Notes under the pieces: model-generated
Databases searched by the model: none
What the model saw: the letters and a program-made list of their open reading frames with translations, nothing else
Told to the model about the DNA's origin: nothing
Shown here: one piece after another, positions 17,150 through 25,262 of the stretch
Layout: each line of letters starts with the position of its first letter
Numbering within the stretch: the first letter of the stretch is position 1
Source of the DNA: Arsenicicoccus dermatophilus
GTDB lineage: Bacteria > Actinomycetota > Actinomycetes > Actinomycetales > Dermatophilaceae
DNA length: 64,000 bases
Assembly: GCF_022568795.1 (NCBI RefSeq)
Contig: NZ_JAKZHU010000001.1
Location: forward strand, 1,054,001-1,118,000
Direction: 5' to 3'
Made by a program: the position numbers and the translations under genes

Positions 17150-17446
17150 GGCCTCGCGCGGGGCCGCTGGTTCGACTCGTCGTCGACGGCGCGCGGCAGC
17201 CGGGACGCGCAGGCGCTCGCCCGGCACCTGGCCGTGCGCGTGCGCGGGGAGCGCCAGATCGTCGTCACCCACGAGCGCACGGTGACCTTCGTGATCGCCG
17301 CCTGGATCGGGGTCCCGCTCGGGTACGCCGGCCGCGCCGACTTCCCCGTCCGTCCCGGCAGCATCACCCGGCTGCGCAAGGATCCGCACAGCCACAGCCG
17401 CCAGCCCTGCCGGCTGGACGACACCGTCCACCTCGACCCGGTCTGA
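17150..17446 (+). pseudogene. Remnant of a histidine phosphatase (C-terminal part only)
   Basis: This frame reads as the tail of a phosphoglycerate mutase-like histidine phosphatase: SRDAQALARHL, IVVTHERTVTFVIAAWIGVPL, FPVRPGSITRLRKD and RQPCRLDDTVHL correspond to the usual VVSHGG, F.V.PGS.T.L and LNDTSHL segments. The N-terminal RHG catalytic motif is absent: upstream is the end of doxX. The diagnostic H-G-G of the second motif is H-E-R. It therefore looks like a non-functional fragment; GTG 17234 could still give a 70-residue product. Confidence 0.5.
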
Positions 17447-17506
17447 CCCTGCACGTCCCCCGCCAGGTGCGGTCGGTCGCGGGTCGGGCAGGCCCCGGAC
17501 GCCCGC

Positions 17507-17848
17507 GTGGTCCTCATCACCAGGATCCTCTCCGTGACTCGCCGACACGTCACGGTGATGGGTGCGGTGCTGTGCCTGTCCGCGGCCCTGACCGGAGCGC
17601 CGCCGCTCGTCCACGACGCACGTCAGGACGTCGTCACCTCGCGAGGATCGGCCGAGGACGTCGTGATCGCGGTCGTCAGGGGGCTCGTCGTCGAGCTGGC
17701 TGCGGTGGCTGTCCTGATCTGGATCGGGCTCCGGGGGTGGCGTCCCAGGCGGACGTCCCGGCCGGGGGCGGCAACCCGGCCTGCCCGCACCAAAGAAGCT
17801 GGACCCGTTTCCCTGCGTGCGCAGGACGGGTCCGCGCCTCCAAGATAG
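17507..17848 (+). CDS. Hypothetical membrane protein
   Basis: Up to 113 residues, GTG start, with two hydrophobic segments (about 14-32 and 53-75) and a basic tail rich in Arg, Pro and Ala. An ATG at 17558 is an alternative start. No clear ribosome site and no family recognised, so the call depends on codon pattern and hydrophobicity alone. Confidence 0.4.
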   Translation: MVLITRILSVTRRHVTVMGAVLCLSAALTGAPPLVHDARQDVVTSRGSAEDVVIAVVRGLVVELAAVAVLIWIGLRGWRPRRTSRPGAATRPARTKEAGPVSLRAQDGSAPPR

Positions 17849-17917
17849 TCCCCCTCCTGACCCCTCGGCAACCTTCTGGCCAGGCACCTGGTGGACCCAC
17901 TGCGCAATCACGCACGG

Positions 17918-17923
17918 TAGCCT
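17918..17923 (+). promoter_or_regulatory. -10 box TAGCCT of the ThrE-type exporter gene
   Basis: TAGCCT ends 8 bases before the GTG at 17932, so a leaderless or nearly leaderless transcript is likely. Confidence 0.5.
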
Positions 17924-17931
17924 GGCGACTC

Positions 17932-19239
17932 GTGCAGACCCACGCCGCCGCCCCCGCCCCGGATGAGCGCCAGACCCGACGCCTGCTCGTCTATCTCGCC
18001 GTTGCCCTGATCGCCGGCGGCATGCCCGTCCACGAGGTCGAGGCCGACGTCCGGCGTGCCGCCCGCCGCCTCGGGCACGCCGGCTGCCAGGTGCAGGCGC
18101 TGCCCACGGGGGTGGTCCTCTCGCTGGGCTACGGCTCGCCCGCGACCTTCGAGTCCGTGGAGGGGCCCCTGCGCCTGGACCAGAGCGCCGAGGTCAACGC
18201 CATCCAGCGCGGGGTCGAGGACGGGGACCTGGACGCGACCCAGGCGCTGGAGCAGCTGGTGGCGATGCGCGCCCGGCCGCACCGCTACGACGTCCAGGGG
18301 ATGTATGTCGGAGGGGCGCTCGTCGCCGGCGGCATCGCGATGATCCTGCAGCCCTCCCTGCGCAGCGTGGTGTTCGCCGTGCTGTGCAGCCCGCTCGTGG
18401 TGCTGCTCATGCGCTTCAGCGCGCGGCACCGGCTCGCGTCGATGATCTTCCCCTGCGCGGCGGCCTTCTGCGTGAGCCTGGGGGCCTTCTGGGCCGCCCA
18501 GCACGGGCTGCTGACCGGCCCGCTGCGCAGCCTGCTGCCACCGCTCGCGGTCCTGCTGCCGGGCGGGCTGCTCGTGACCGGCCTGTCCGAGCTCGCGGCG
18601 GGGGAGATGGTGGCGGGGACCTCGCGGCTGGTCTTCGGGGCGACGCAGGTGCTGCTGTTCTCCCTCGGCGTCGGGGCCGCCGCGGTGCTGCTGTCGGCCG
18701 ACAGCACGATGCTGCTCAACGTGCGCGCCGACGACCTGGGGTGGTGGGCGGCGATCGTCGGCCTGCTGCTGCTGACCAGCGGGATGAGCCTGATGGAGTC
18801 GATCCCGCCGCACCTGGTCCCGTGGGTCCTCGCGATCCTGTCCATCACCTTCGGCGGGCAGGTGCTGGGCCAGACCCTCGTGCCCAGCCCGTGGTTCGGC
18901 GCGCTGCTCGGCGCGATCGCGGCGAGCTTCGGCGCGCAGACGGTGGAAGCCCTGCGGCCCGCGCTGCCGCGGCTCGTGGTCTTCCTGCCCAGCTTCTGGC
19001 TGCTCGTGCCCGGCTCCCTCGGGGTGATGTCCGTGACCCAGCTCGGCCTGGAGCCGGACCTCGCCGGGCCGACCCTGGGCCTGTCGGTCAGCGTCCTGTG
19101 CGCCATCGCCATCGGGCTGGTCCTGGGGTCGAGCGCGGCGGCGGTGCTGATGCGCGTGGGTCAGGCCTCGCGCCGGGGCCTGCGTACCACGAGCGAGCTG
19201 CGGGAGCGCCTGACCCGGTGGCCGATGGCCGGGCGCTGA
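17932..19239 (+). CDS. Threonine/serine exporter family protein (ThrE-like)
   Basis: A 435-residue protein with the two-part ThrE layout. Residues about 1-125 are the soluble DUF1212 part (YLAVALIAGGMPVHEVEADVRRAARRLG, VQALPTGVVLSLGYG). The rest has about ten membrane helices, including LLPGGLLVTGLSELAAGEMVAG and LPSFWLLVPGSLGVMSV. Corynebacterium ThrE exports threonine and serine by proton exchange. Here both halves are fused in one chain. The GTG at 17932 is chosen for the -10 box just upstream; the frame is open further 5'. Confidence 0.9.
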   Translation: MQTHAAAPAPDERQTRRLLVYLAVALIAGGMPVHEVEADVRRAARRLGHAGCQVQALPTGVVLSLGYGSPATFESVEGPLRLDQSAEVNAIQRGVEDGDLDATQALEQLVAMRARPHRYDVQGMYVGGALVAGGIAMILQPSLRSVVFAVLCSPLVVLLMRFSARHRLASMIFPCAAAFCVSLGAFWAAQHGLLTGPLRSLLPPLAVLLPGGLLVTGLSELAAGEMVAGTSRLVFGATQVLLFSLGVGAAAVLLSADSTMLLNVRADDLGWWAAIVGLLLLTSGMSLMESIPPHLVPWVLAILSITFGGQVLGQTLVPSPWFGALLGAIAASFGAQTVEALRPALPRLVVFLPSFWLLVPGSLGVMSVTQLGLEPDLAGPTLGLSVSVLCAIAIGLVLGSSAAAVLMRVGQASRRGLRTTSELRERLTRWPMAGR

Positions 19240-19245
19240 GCCTGC

Positions 19246-19920
19246 TCAGTCGGCCGTCAGGTTGAGGACCCGGGCCGGGTCCTGCGCGGTGGTCACGTCG
19301 CCGCCGACGGCGCGCACCTCCAGCGACAGCCGGCAGCCGCCCTCCGAGGCCAGGTCGCCCGCCTCGAGCAGAGGAGTGCCGACGACGACGCGTTGACCCG
19401 GGCGCACGAGCAGCCGGCGCGCGTGCCCCAGGACCACGTCCTTCGCCGGGGTGCTGGTCCGCACCCGCAGGGCGTTCGGGCCGTATGCCGGGCCCGGGGT
19501 CGTCGGCGTCGCGGGGTCCAGCACGACGCCCTCGACGCCGGACGTCACGACCGTGCCGCACGCCATGGCGATCTCCGTGCCGTGCCGGAAGCCCTGGGTG
19601 CCCGGGCACCGCGGGTCGTGCGGGCGGGTGCCGACGTCGGTGCAGCCGTACCGCGCCGCCACCGGCCACTCGTCGCGCCACCACGCCGAGCGCCACCGGG
19701 GCAGACCCGCCCGCCCGATCGTGGAGCTCGCCACGCCGGCCCCCGTGGGTGCGGGAGGGACGTCGGGTTGGTGCACCTGCGGCAGCTGGTCGTCGCGGGC
19801 CGACGGCGGGACGTCACCGGGGAGGGTCACCTGCAGCGTGGACGGCTGGACGTCCGGCTGGGTCGGGCCGCACCCGCCGAGCACGACGGCGAGCGCCACG
19901 AGCGGGGTGACCCTGCGCAT
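19246..19920 (-). CDS. Lipoprotein with degenerate M23 (LytM-like) domain
   Basis: A 224-residue lipoprotein: MRRVTPLVALAVVLGGC has the lipobox VLGGC. The C-terminal half follows the M23 pattern (FRHGTEIAMACGTVV, VLGHARRLLVRPGQRVVVGTPLLEAG, LSLEVR). The metal ligands are altered: the first motif has Glu where peptidases have Asp, and the usual HLHFEV is LSLEV. It is therefore probably a peptidoglycan-binding or regulatory LytM relative, not an endopeptidase. Its start overlaps the PP2C stop (TGATG), so the two are co-translated. Confidence 0.75.
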   Translation of the reverse strand: MRRVTPLVALAVVLGGCGPTQPDVQPSTLQVTLPGDVPPSARDDQLPQVHQPDVPPAPTGAGVASSTIGRAGLPRWRSAWWRDEWPVAARYGCTDVGTRPHDPRCPGTQGFRHGTEIAMACGTVVTSGVEGVVLDPATPTTPGPAYGPNALRVRTSTPAKDVVLGHARRLLVRPGQRVVVGTPLLEAGDLASEGGCRLSLEVRAVGGDVTTAQDPARVLNLTAD

Positions 19921-20642
19921 CACAGATCCACGACCACGACGGTGATGTTGTCCCTGCCCCCCGCGTCGAGGGCGGCATGCACGAGGGCACGGGCGGCGGT
20001 CTCGGGATCGGCCTCGCCGAGCAGCCGGCCGATGGTGTCCGAGGAGAGCTCGCCGTTGAGCCCGTCCGAGCAGAGCAGCAGCCGGCCACGGGCCGGGACG
20101 GTGAGCGCGTCCGGCGTGGCGTCGATGTCGCTGTCCCCGGAGAGGGCCCGCGTCAGGCGGTACTGCCCGGGGTGGGTGCGCGCCTGCTCGGCGTCGATCA
20201 TCCCCAGCGCGAGCATCTCCTCGGCCACGTTGTGGTCGTTGGTCAGCGACCGCAGCTGGTCGCCCTCCAGCAGGTAGGCGCGGCTGTCGCCCACCCAGGC
20301 CACCGCGAGCTCGTCGCCCCGGCGGGCGGCGGTCACCAGCGTCGTCCCCATGCCCGCGTCCTGCGGCGTGGCGCGCACGTGGTCCAGGAGCGCCCCCCGG
20401 GCGCCCGCGACCGCGTCGCGCAGCTGGTCGGCGAGGGCCTGGCCCGGCGCCATCGCGCCCAGGGACCGGACCACCGAGTCCACCGCGACCCGGCTGGCGA
20501 CCTCGCCGCTGGCGTGACCACCCATCCCGTCGGCCACGATCCAGAGGTCGTCGTGGGTGGCGTAGCAGTCCTCGTTGTGGTCGCTGACCCGACCCCGGTC
20601 GGACAGCGCAGCAAGGCGGGCGGACGTCGTCATACGCCGCAT
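19920..20642 (-). CDS. PP2C-type serine/threonine protein phosphatase
   Basis: A 240-residue cytosolic phosphatase. Metal-binding motifs: SDHNEDCY, VADGMGGHASGE (Asp38), GMGTTLVTA, VGDSRAYLL, LCSDGLNGEL and GGRDNITVVVVDL. All catalytic Asp are present. No membrane segment, unlike PstP, so it is the short soluble form. It would reverse Ser/Thr kinase signalling; the FHA protein in this window is the type of substrate that Ser/Thr kinases control, but the pairing is inferred. Confidence 0.94.
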   Translation of the reverse strand: MRRMTTSARLAALSDRGRVSDHNEDCYATHDDLWIVADGMGGHASGEVASRVAVDSVVRSLGAMAPGQALADQLRDAVAGARGALLDHVRATPQDAGMGTTLVTAARRGDELAVAWVGDSRAYLLEGDQLRSLTNDHNVAEEMLALGMIDAEQARTHPGQYRLTRALSGDSDIDATPDALTVPARGRLLLCSDGLNGELSSDTIGRLLGEADPETAARALVHAALDAGGRDNITVVVVDL

Positions 20643-20742
20643 CCTGCCACGAGCACCCGCCGCAGGCCCGGACCTGCGGACCTCCAGGACCCCATGAGCC
20701 GTCCGCCCCGCGGGCCGCCCCGCGCCAGGGCATGTCGCCCCC

Positions 20743-20748
20743 TAGCCT
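20743..20748 (+). promoter_or_regulatory. -10 box TAGCCT, leaderless promoter of the envelope/glycine-cleavage block
   Basis: TAGCCT ends 6 bases before the GTG at 20755. It drives the first gene of the cluster that continues with DUF881, small basic protein and DUF881. Confidence 0.55.
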
Positions 20749-20754
20749 GGTCCC

Positions 20755-21372
20755 GTGGTGGACCGGAGCGACGACGAGCAGGCCGACGAGCGGGCCACCA
20801 TGCCCGACGACCGGGTCCTGACGGTGCCCAACCTGCTGAGCGGCCTGCGCATCCTGATGGTGCCGGTCTTCCTGTGGTTGCTCCTGGTCCGGCGGGCCGA
20901 CACGGCGGCGTTCTGGGTCCTCGTCGGCTCCGGCCTGACGGACTGGCTGGACGGCGTGGTCGCACGTCGCTACGGTCAGGTATCGCGGCTGGGGCTCGTC
21001 CTCGACCCGATCGCCGACCGCCTCTTCGTGGTCTCGACACTCCTCGGGCTGCTTCTCCGTGACCTCGTGCCCTCGTGGCTCGTCGTTGCGCTCGTGGCGC
21101 GAGACCTGTGGGGTGTCGCGGAGATGGTCCGGCTGCGACGTCACGGTCTGAGCTCGCTGCCGGTGACCTTCCTGGGCAAGGCAGCGACCTTCGCGTTGCT
21201 GGTGGCCTTCCCGTTGCTCCTGCTCGGCGCGGGGGAGGGACTGCCGCAGCGGGGCGCTCTCGTGATGGGATGGGCCTTCGCATGGTGGGGCCTGGGGCTG
21301 TACTGGCTCTCCGCAATCATGTATTACATCCAGGCGCAGCAGGTGGTGCGCAGACTCGGGGAGGAGCGCTGA
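20755..21372 (+). CDS. CDP-alcohol phosphatidyltransferase (PgsA2-like)
   Basis: A 205-residue membrane enzyme. The full CDP-alcohol motif D-x2-DG-x2-AR-x8-G-x3-D-x3-D runs from Asp63 to Asp88. About five helices surround it. It transfers a phosphatidyl group from CDP-diacylglycerol to an alcohol; in Mycobacterium tuberculosis the positional equivalent is Rv1822 (pgsA2). The actual alcohol (glycerol phosphate or other) is not visible. It is followed after one base by DUF881. Confidence 0.9.
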   Translation: MVDRSDDEQADERATMPDDRVLTVPNLLSGLRILMVPVFLWLLLVRRADTAAFWVLVGSGLTDWLDGVVARRYGQVSRLGLVLDPIADRLFVVSTLLGLLLRDLVPSWLVVALVARDLWGVAEMVRLRRHGLSSLPVTFLGKAATFALLVAFPLLLLGAGEGLPQRGALVMGWAFAWWGLGLYWLSAIMYYIQAQQVVRRLGEER

Positions 21373-21373
21373 C

Positions 21374-22318
21374 ATGCCGGCCACGTCGCAGCGTCCGCGT
21401 CGCCCCGACGCGTCCATGACGCTCCTCACCGAGATGATGAAGCGGCCTCTGGACCCTTCGTACGCCGCCGAGGCCGACCGGCGCGAGGCCGCAGGCCTGT
21501 CCCGCACGCCCCACGGGGTGACGGCCCGGGTGACGGTCGTGATGTTCCTCATCGGTCTGCTCATGGCCGGGGCGGCCACCGCCCTGCGGCAGCCCAAGGC
21601 CACCGTCGTCCAGCAGCGCTCGGCCCTCATCGGGCAGATCGAGCGTCGTCAGCGCGACGGCGACGCCTTGGAGGCGCAGATCGCGGCCTGGGAGACCGAG
21701 ATCGCCGCCGCCCAGCGTCGCGCCCTCGACGCGGGGACGCAGCGGGACCTGTCCGGCCGCCTCGGCGAGGCCGAGATGGCTGCCGCGGCGGCCGCCGTCT
21801 CCGGTCCCGGCATCACCGTGACCGTCGACGACTCCCGGGACGCCGGGGCCACGCAGCCGGACACCGACGAGCCGGACCAGGGGCGGGTGCAGTCCGGCGA
21901 CCTGCAGGCCGTCGTCAACGGCTTGTGGCAGGCCGGCGCCGAAGCCATCGACATCAACGGGAACCGCCTCACGTCCACCTCGGCGGTCCGGTTCGCCGGA
22001 GAGGCGATCCTCGTCGACTACCGACCCCTCACCCGGCCCTACCTCATCCATGCCATCGGGGAAGCCGACTCGTTGCGCAGCCGCTTCCCCCAGACGGAGG
22101 GTGGCCGCCTCCTCCAGCAGCTCAACGACGACGTCGGCATCCAGCACTCGGTCGCCGAGGAGCGCTCGCTGACGATGCGCGGTGCCTCGTCCATCACCTT
22201 GCGCTACGCCCGGCCCGTCCAACCGCTGGCACGGCCGACGAGCACATCCGCCCCTGGCAGGGCGCCCCGCACGGGGACGCCGGCCGCCACCACCCGCACC
22301 ACGGAGGTCCACCCGTGA
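21374..22318 (+). CDS. DUF881 family membrane-anchored protein (first copy)
   Basis: A 314-residue protein: cytosolic N-terminus, one transmembrane helix (about residues 52-72), a coiled-coil-like stretch (QQRSALIGQIERRQRDGDALEAQIAAWE), then the DUF881 core with GPGITVTVDDSRD, GDLQAVVNGLWQAGAEAIDINGNRLT and SSITLRYARP. Related to YlxW/YlxX, which lie in division gene clusters of Firmicutes. The order pgsA2-like / DUF881 / sbp / DUF881 equals Rv1822-Rv1825. The role in envelope or division is inferred from context. Confidence 0.9.
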   Translation: MPATSQRPRRPDASMTLLTEMMKRPLDPSYAAEADRREAAGLSRTPHGVTARVTVVMFLIGLLMAGAATALRQPKATVVQQRSALIGQIERRQRDGDALEAQIAAWETEIAAAQRRALDAGTQRDLSGRLGEAEMAAAAAAVSGPGITVTVDDSRDAGATQPDTDEPDQGRVQSGDLQAVVNGLWQAGAEAIDINGNRLTSTSAVRFAGEAILVDYRPLTRPYLIHAIGEADSLRSRFPQTEGGRLLQQLNDDVGIQHSVAEERSLTMRGASSITLRYARPVQPLARPTSTSAPGRAPRTGTPAATTRTTEVHP

Positions 22319-22647
22319 TCCCTGCCCTCGGTCTCCTGATCGGCATCGCGGTCGGGGTCTTCCTCGATCCGGCCGTCCCCCCGTGGCTCCAGCCCTATCT
22401 CCCGATCGCGGTGATCGCCGCCCTGGACGCGGTGTTCGGCGGGGTGCGCGCCGTGCTCGACGGGATCTTCAACGACCGGGTCTTCGTGATCTCGTTCCTG
22501 TCCAACGTGGTCGTGGCCGCCCTCATCGTGTTCCTCGGCGACCAGCTCGGGGTCGGGGCGCAGCTGTCCACCGGCGTCGTGGTGGTGCTCGGCGTCCGCA
22601 TCTTCTCCAACGTCGCATCCATCCGCCGACACCTCTTCCACGCATGA
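22315..22647 (+). CDS. sbp: Small basic protein (Sbp, DUF1290)
   Basis: A 110-residue integral membrane protein with about four short helices. The diagnostic stretch AALDAVFGGVRAVLDGIFND is followed by FVISFLSNVVVAALIVFLGDQLG. The GTG overlaps the DUF881 stop (GTGA), and its own stop overlaps the next DUF881 start (ATGA), so all three are translationally coupled. Confidence 0.93.
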   Translation: MIPALGLLIGIAVGVFLDPAVPPWLQPYLPIAVIAALDAVFGGVRAVLDGIFNDRVFVISFLSNVVVAALIVFLGDQLGVGAQLSTGVVVVLGVRIFSNVASIRRHLFHA

Positions 22648-24722
22648 GCAACCGCAAGGACCCCGCACCGCACCGCACCGGCCCGGGGGAGGAGGCTCAG
22701 GACCGGCCCGGTATGACGGAGCCGGGCCGTGCCGCGCCGCCCGCTGCCCGCGAGCAGGAGAGCCAGCCGATCCCGCCGACGTCCGCCCCGACGGAGCCCC
22801 TGCCGGTGCAGCCGGCCACTGCGGAGCAGGCCGCTCCGCAGGTCAGGAGCGCCGGGGGCTCCGACGGCCCCGAGCAACCTCAACCGACGGAGCAACCTCA
22901 ACAGACCAGGCAGGCCCGGCAGACCGAGCAGGACCAGCCGACGGGGCAGGCCCGGTCCGTCGGGCTCGCCGAGCGGGCCCGGCAGTCCGACGAGGCCGGC
23001 ACCACCGTCCTGTCGCCCCGCGCGGGGCGACAGGACACGCCGGGGAAGACACGCCCGAGGGGGCTCGCCGCGGCGCTGCAGCAGGTGACCCGGCGGGTGC
23101 ACCTGCCGACCTCCTCGGCGCCGGCGTCGTCGGGACCTTCTTCCGCCACGACGGAGGCCACGGCCCAGGGGCGGAGCGACGCGTCGCAGACGCAGGCGGC
23201 TCCACCGCGGGGCGACGCCCAGGCGGGCACGAGCGTGGCGGGCCCCTCCGCCGAGCCCCAGGCCACCCGGGCTCGATCGAGGGCCGAGGCCCGGGCCGAG
23301 GCCAGAGCCGACAGCCAGCTCGCCAAGGTCGGGCAGGCCATCAGGGCCGCCCAGCCGAGGGCCAGGGCGGTCGCCTCGGAGGGCGCCCGACGAGGCGGCG
23401 AGACGACGCAGGACGGCGCGCCCACCCGGCCCACGTCGCCCGCTGCCCCGGCGGAGAAGGCTGCGCCTGGGAGCCAGGCGGCCGGGCCGCCGGGCGCCCG
23501 CCCTGCCGCGGCAGCGACGGGCGCCGAGGCAGGCGCGGCTGGGGGCGCCTCCTCGGCGCGACCGAGTCCTGCGGCGGGTCAGCAGGCGACGGACGGCTCG
23601 GCAAGGGCTCGACCTGCTGCGGGCGGCTCCTCCGAGCGCGGGTCCGCGTCATCCAGGCCCGCAGGGCCCGACTCGACCGAGGCCGGGCCGACGACGCCGC
23701 CGGCTGCACCGGCACGTCCCGAGCCGGGCGCAGCGCCGGGCAACCGTCCGGCTGCCCCCGCGGCAGGTCCCGCGGCCTCCGCACCGGGCGTCGCAGCCCC
23801 GGGCAACCGTGCGGCTGTCCCCGCCGCGTCGACGGCTGCGAGCCAGGCACCCCCCGCGCAGCCGCGAGCGACCCGGTCGCAGACGGCACCCGGCGGCCCC
23901 GCCGCGAGCACCGGGGATCCCACCGATACCAACGACCCTGTCGGCGCCGTTCCCGGGGCTCCTGCCGCGTCGGCCCTCCCCGGTCAGCGCGGCTCCTGGT
24001 CCCGCCTGGCCCGGATGGGGCGTCCCCGCCTCACCAAGGCCAACCTGGCGGCCACCGGCCTGGCTGTGCTCCTGGGCTTCGCGCTGGCGACCCAGGTGCA
24101 GTCCCAGAGCCGGCGCGGACTGGAGACCCTGCGCACCACCGACCTGGTGCGCATCCTGGACGACCAGAACTCCCGGGCCGACCGGCTGGACGCCGACGCC
24201 CGCAAGCTGCAGGCGTCCCGCGACGAGCTCGTCAACGGCTCCCAGCGGGACGAGGCCGCCGTCCAGGCGGCCAAGGAGCGACTGGACACGCTGTCCATGC
24301 TCGCGGGCACGGCTGCGGCGACCGGCCCCGGCGTCACCGTGACGGTGACCGATCCCAAGGGCAAGGTCGACGGCTCCCGGATCATGGACGCCGTCCAGGA
24401 GCTGCGGGACGCGGGCGCCGAGGCGATCCAGGTCGGCTCCACGCGCGTCGTCGCCAGCACCTGGTTCGGCGGCGCGGGAGGGGACGTCCAGGCCTCCGGG
24501 ACCAAGCTCTCCTCGCCGTACGTCATCAAGGCGATCGGGGACCCGGCGACCATGGACGCGGCCATGCGGATCCCCGGCGGCGTCGTCGAGAGCATGAAGC
24601 AGCAGGGCGCGGTGGCGACGGTCGCGCGTGCCGCTACGATCACCGTGGACGCGTTGGCGACGCCGGCGCAGCCGCACCACGCAGAACCCGTGCCGGCCCC
24701 GACGACGGGGCGCGCTCCCTAG
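22644..24722 (+). CDS. DUF881 family protein (second copy) with a very long disordered N-terminus
   Basis: A 692-residue protein. Residues 1 to about 460 are Pro/Ala/Gln/Thr-rich, without hydrophobic segments, predicted disordered and cytosolic. A helix at about 468-487 (LAATGLAVLLGFALATQ) follows, then a coiled coil (RILDDQNSRADRLDADARKL) and the DUF881 core (GPGVTVTVTDPKGK, DAVQELRDAGAEAIQVGSTR, SPYVIKAIGD). Typical members are about 250-320 residues, so the extra N-terminus more than doubles the length. The segment keeps an open frame and neighbour-like composition. It contains a 30-bp DNA palindrome at 23007-23036. Confidence 0.9.
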   Translation: MSNRKDPAPHRTGPGEEAQDRPGMTEPGRAAPPAAREQESQPIPPTSAPTEPLPVQPATAEQAAPQVRSAGGSDGPEQPQPTEQPQQTRQARQTEQDQPTGQARSVGLAERARQSDEAGTTVLSPRAGRQDTPGKTRPRGLAAALQQVTRRVHLPTSSAPASSGPSSATTEATAQGRSDASQTQAAPPRGDAQAGTSVAGPSAEPQATRARSRAEARAEARADSQLAKVGQAIRAAQPRARAVASEGARRGGETTQDGAPTRPTSPAAPAEKAAPGSQAAGPPGARPAAAATGAEAGAAGGASSARPSPAAGQQATDGSARARPAAGGSSERGSASSRPAGPDSTEAGPTTPPAAPARPEPGAAPGNRPAAPAAGPAASAPGVAAPGNRAAVPAASTAASQAPPAQPRATRSQTAPGGPAASTGDPTDTNDPVGAVPGAPAASALPGQRGSWSRLARMGRPRLTKANLAATGLAVLLGFALATQVQSQSRRGLETLRTTDLVRILDDQNSRADRLDADARKLQASRDELVNGSQRDEAAVQAAKERLDTLSMLAGTAAATGPGVTVTVTDPKGKVDGSRIMDAVQELRDAGAEAIQVGSTRVVASTWFGGAGGDVQASGTKLSSPYVIKAIGDPATMDAAMRIPGGVVESMKQQGAVATVARAATITVDALATPAQPHHAEPVPAPTTGRAP
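23007..23036. repeat. Perfect 30-bp palindrome inside the second DUF881 gene
   Basis: The two 15-base halves (GTCCTGTCGCCCCGC and its reverse complement) meet with no spacer. It lies in the low-complexity coding part and encodes around LSPRAGRQD. It could bind a dimeric protein or fold into an mRNA hairpin. Confidence 0.85.
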
Positions 24723-24770
24723 GGAGGACCCGTCGTCGCCGGACGCCATCCGACCCACACAAGGAGCGAC

Positions 24771-25157
24771 ATGTCGGAGCTGACCTACCCCGAGAACCTG
24801 CGCTACACCCCGGAGCACGAGTGGATCGCCATCGACGGCGACCAGGCCAAGGTGGGTGTGACGGCCTACGCGCAGGACGCGCTGGGTGACGTCGTCTACG
24901 TGAGCCTGCCCGCCGTGGGCGACACCGTCGCCGCCGGCGAGTCCTGCGGCGAGGTGGAGTCCACCAAGTCGGTCTCCGACCTGTACTCCCCGGTCTCCGG
25001 CGAGGTCGTCGCCGTCAACGAGGAGCTGGACAGCACCCCCGAGACCGTGAACTCCGACCCCTACGAGGCCGGTTGGATGTTCACCGTCAAGGTGTCCGAC
25101 CCCGCCGAGCTCGACAAGCTGATGGACGTGGAGGCCTACAAGGCCCAGCTCGGCTGA
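24771..25157 (+). CDS. gcvH: Glycine cleavage system H protein
   Basis: A 128-residue lipoyl carrier of the glycine cleavage system. The lipoylated Lys66 is in GEVESTKSVSDLYSPVSGEV. YTPEHEWI near the start and VGVTAYAQDALGDVVYVSLP are typical. AAGGAG precedes the ATG. It carries the aminomethyl group between the P protein (gcvP, also in this window), T and L proteins. gcvT is not in the window. Confidence 0.97.
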   Translation: MSELTYPENLRYTPEHEWIAIDGDQAKVGVTAYAQDALGDVVYVSLPAVGDTVAAGESCGEVESTKSVSDLYSPVSGEVVAVNEELDSTPETVNSDPYEAGWMFTVKVSDPAELDKLMDVEAYKAQLG

Positions 25158-25159
25158 CC

Positions 25160-25165
25160 TATAGT
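25160..25165 (+). promoter_or_regulatory. -10 box TATAGT upstream of the FHA gene
   Basis: TATAGT directly after the gcvH stop is the best -10 in the gap. It would give a leader of about 90 bases that contains the inverted repeat at 25193-25239. No clear -35 element. Confidence 0.4.
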
Positions 25166-25192
25166 CTGGCGCCCGAGGCGCAATTCTCGTAC

Positions 25193-25239
25193 GGTGTCAC
25201 CCGGTTGCCCGCGCCCATGCGGGTGACCTGGGTGACACC
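25193..25239 (+). promoter_or_regulatory. Inverted repeat in the leader of the FHA gene
   Basis: Exact 10-bp arms GGTGTCACCC (25193-25202) and GGGTGACACC (25230-25239), with partial pairing inside. It is either the gcvH terminator or an attenuator; the AGGAGGG ribosome site of the FHA gene follows at 25248-25254. Confidence 0.55.
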
Positions 25240-25262
25240 GTCGACCTAGGAGGGACTCCCTG

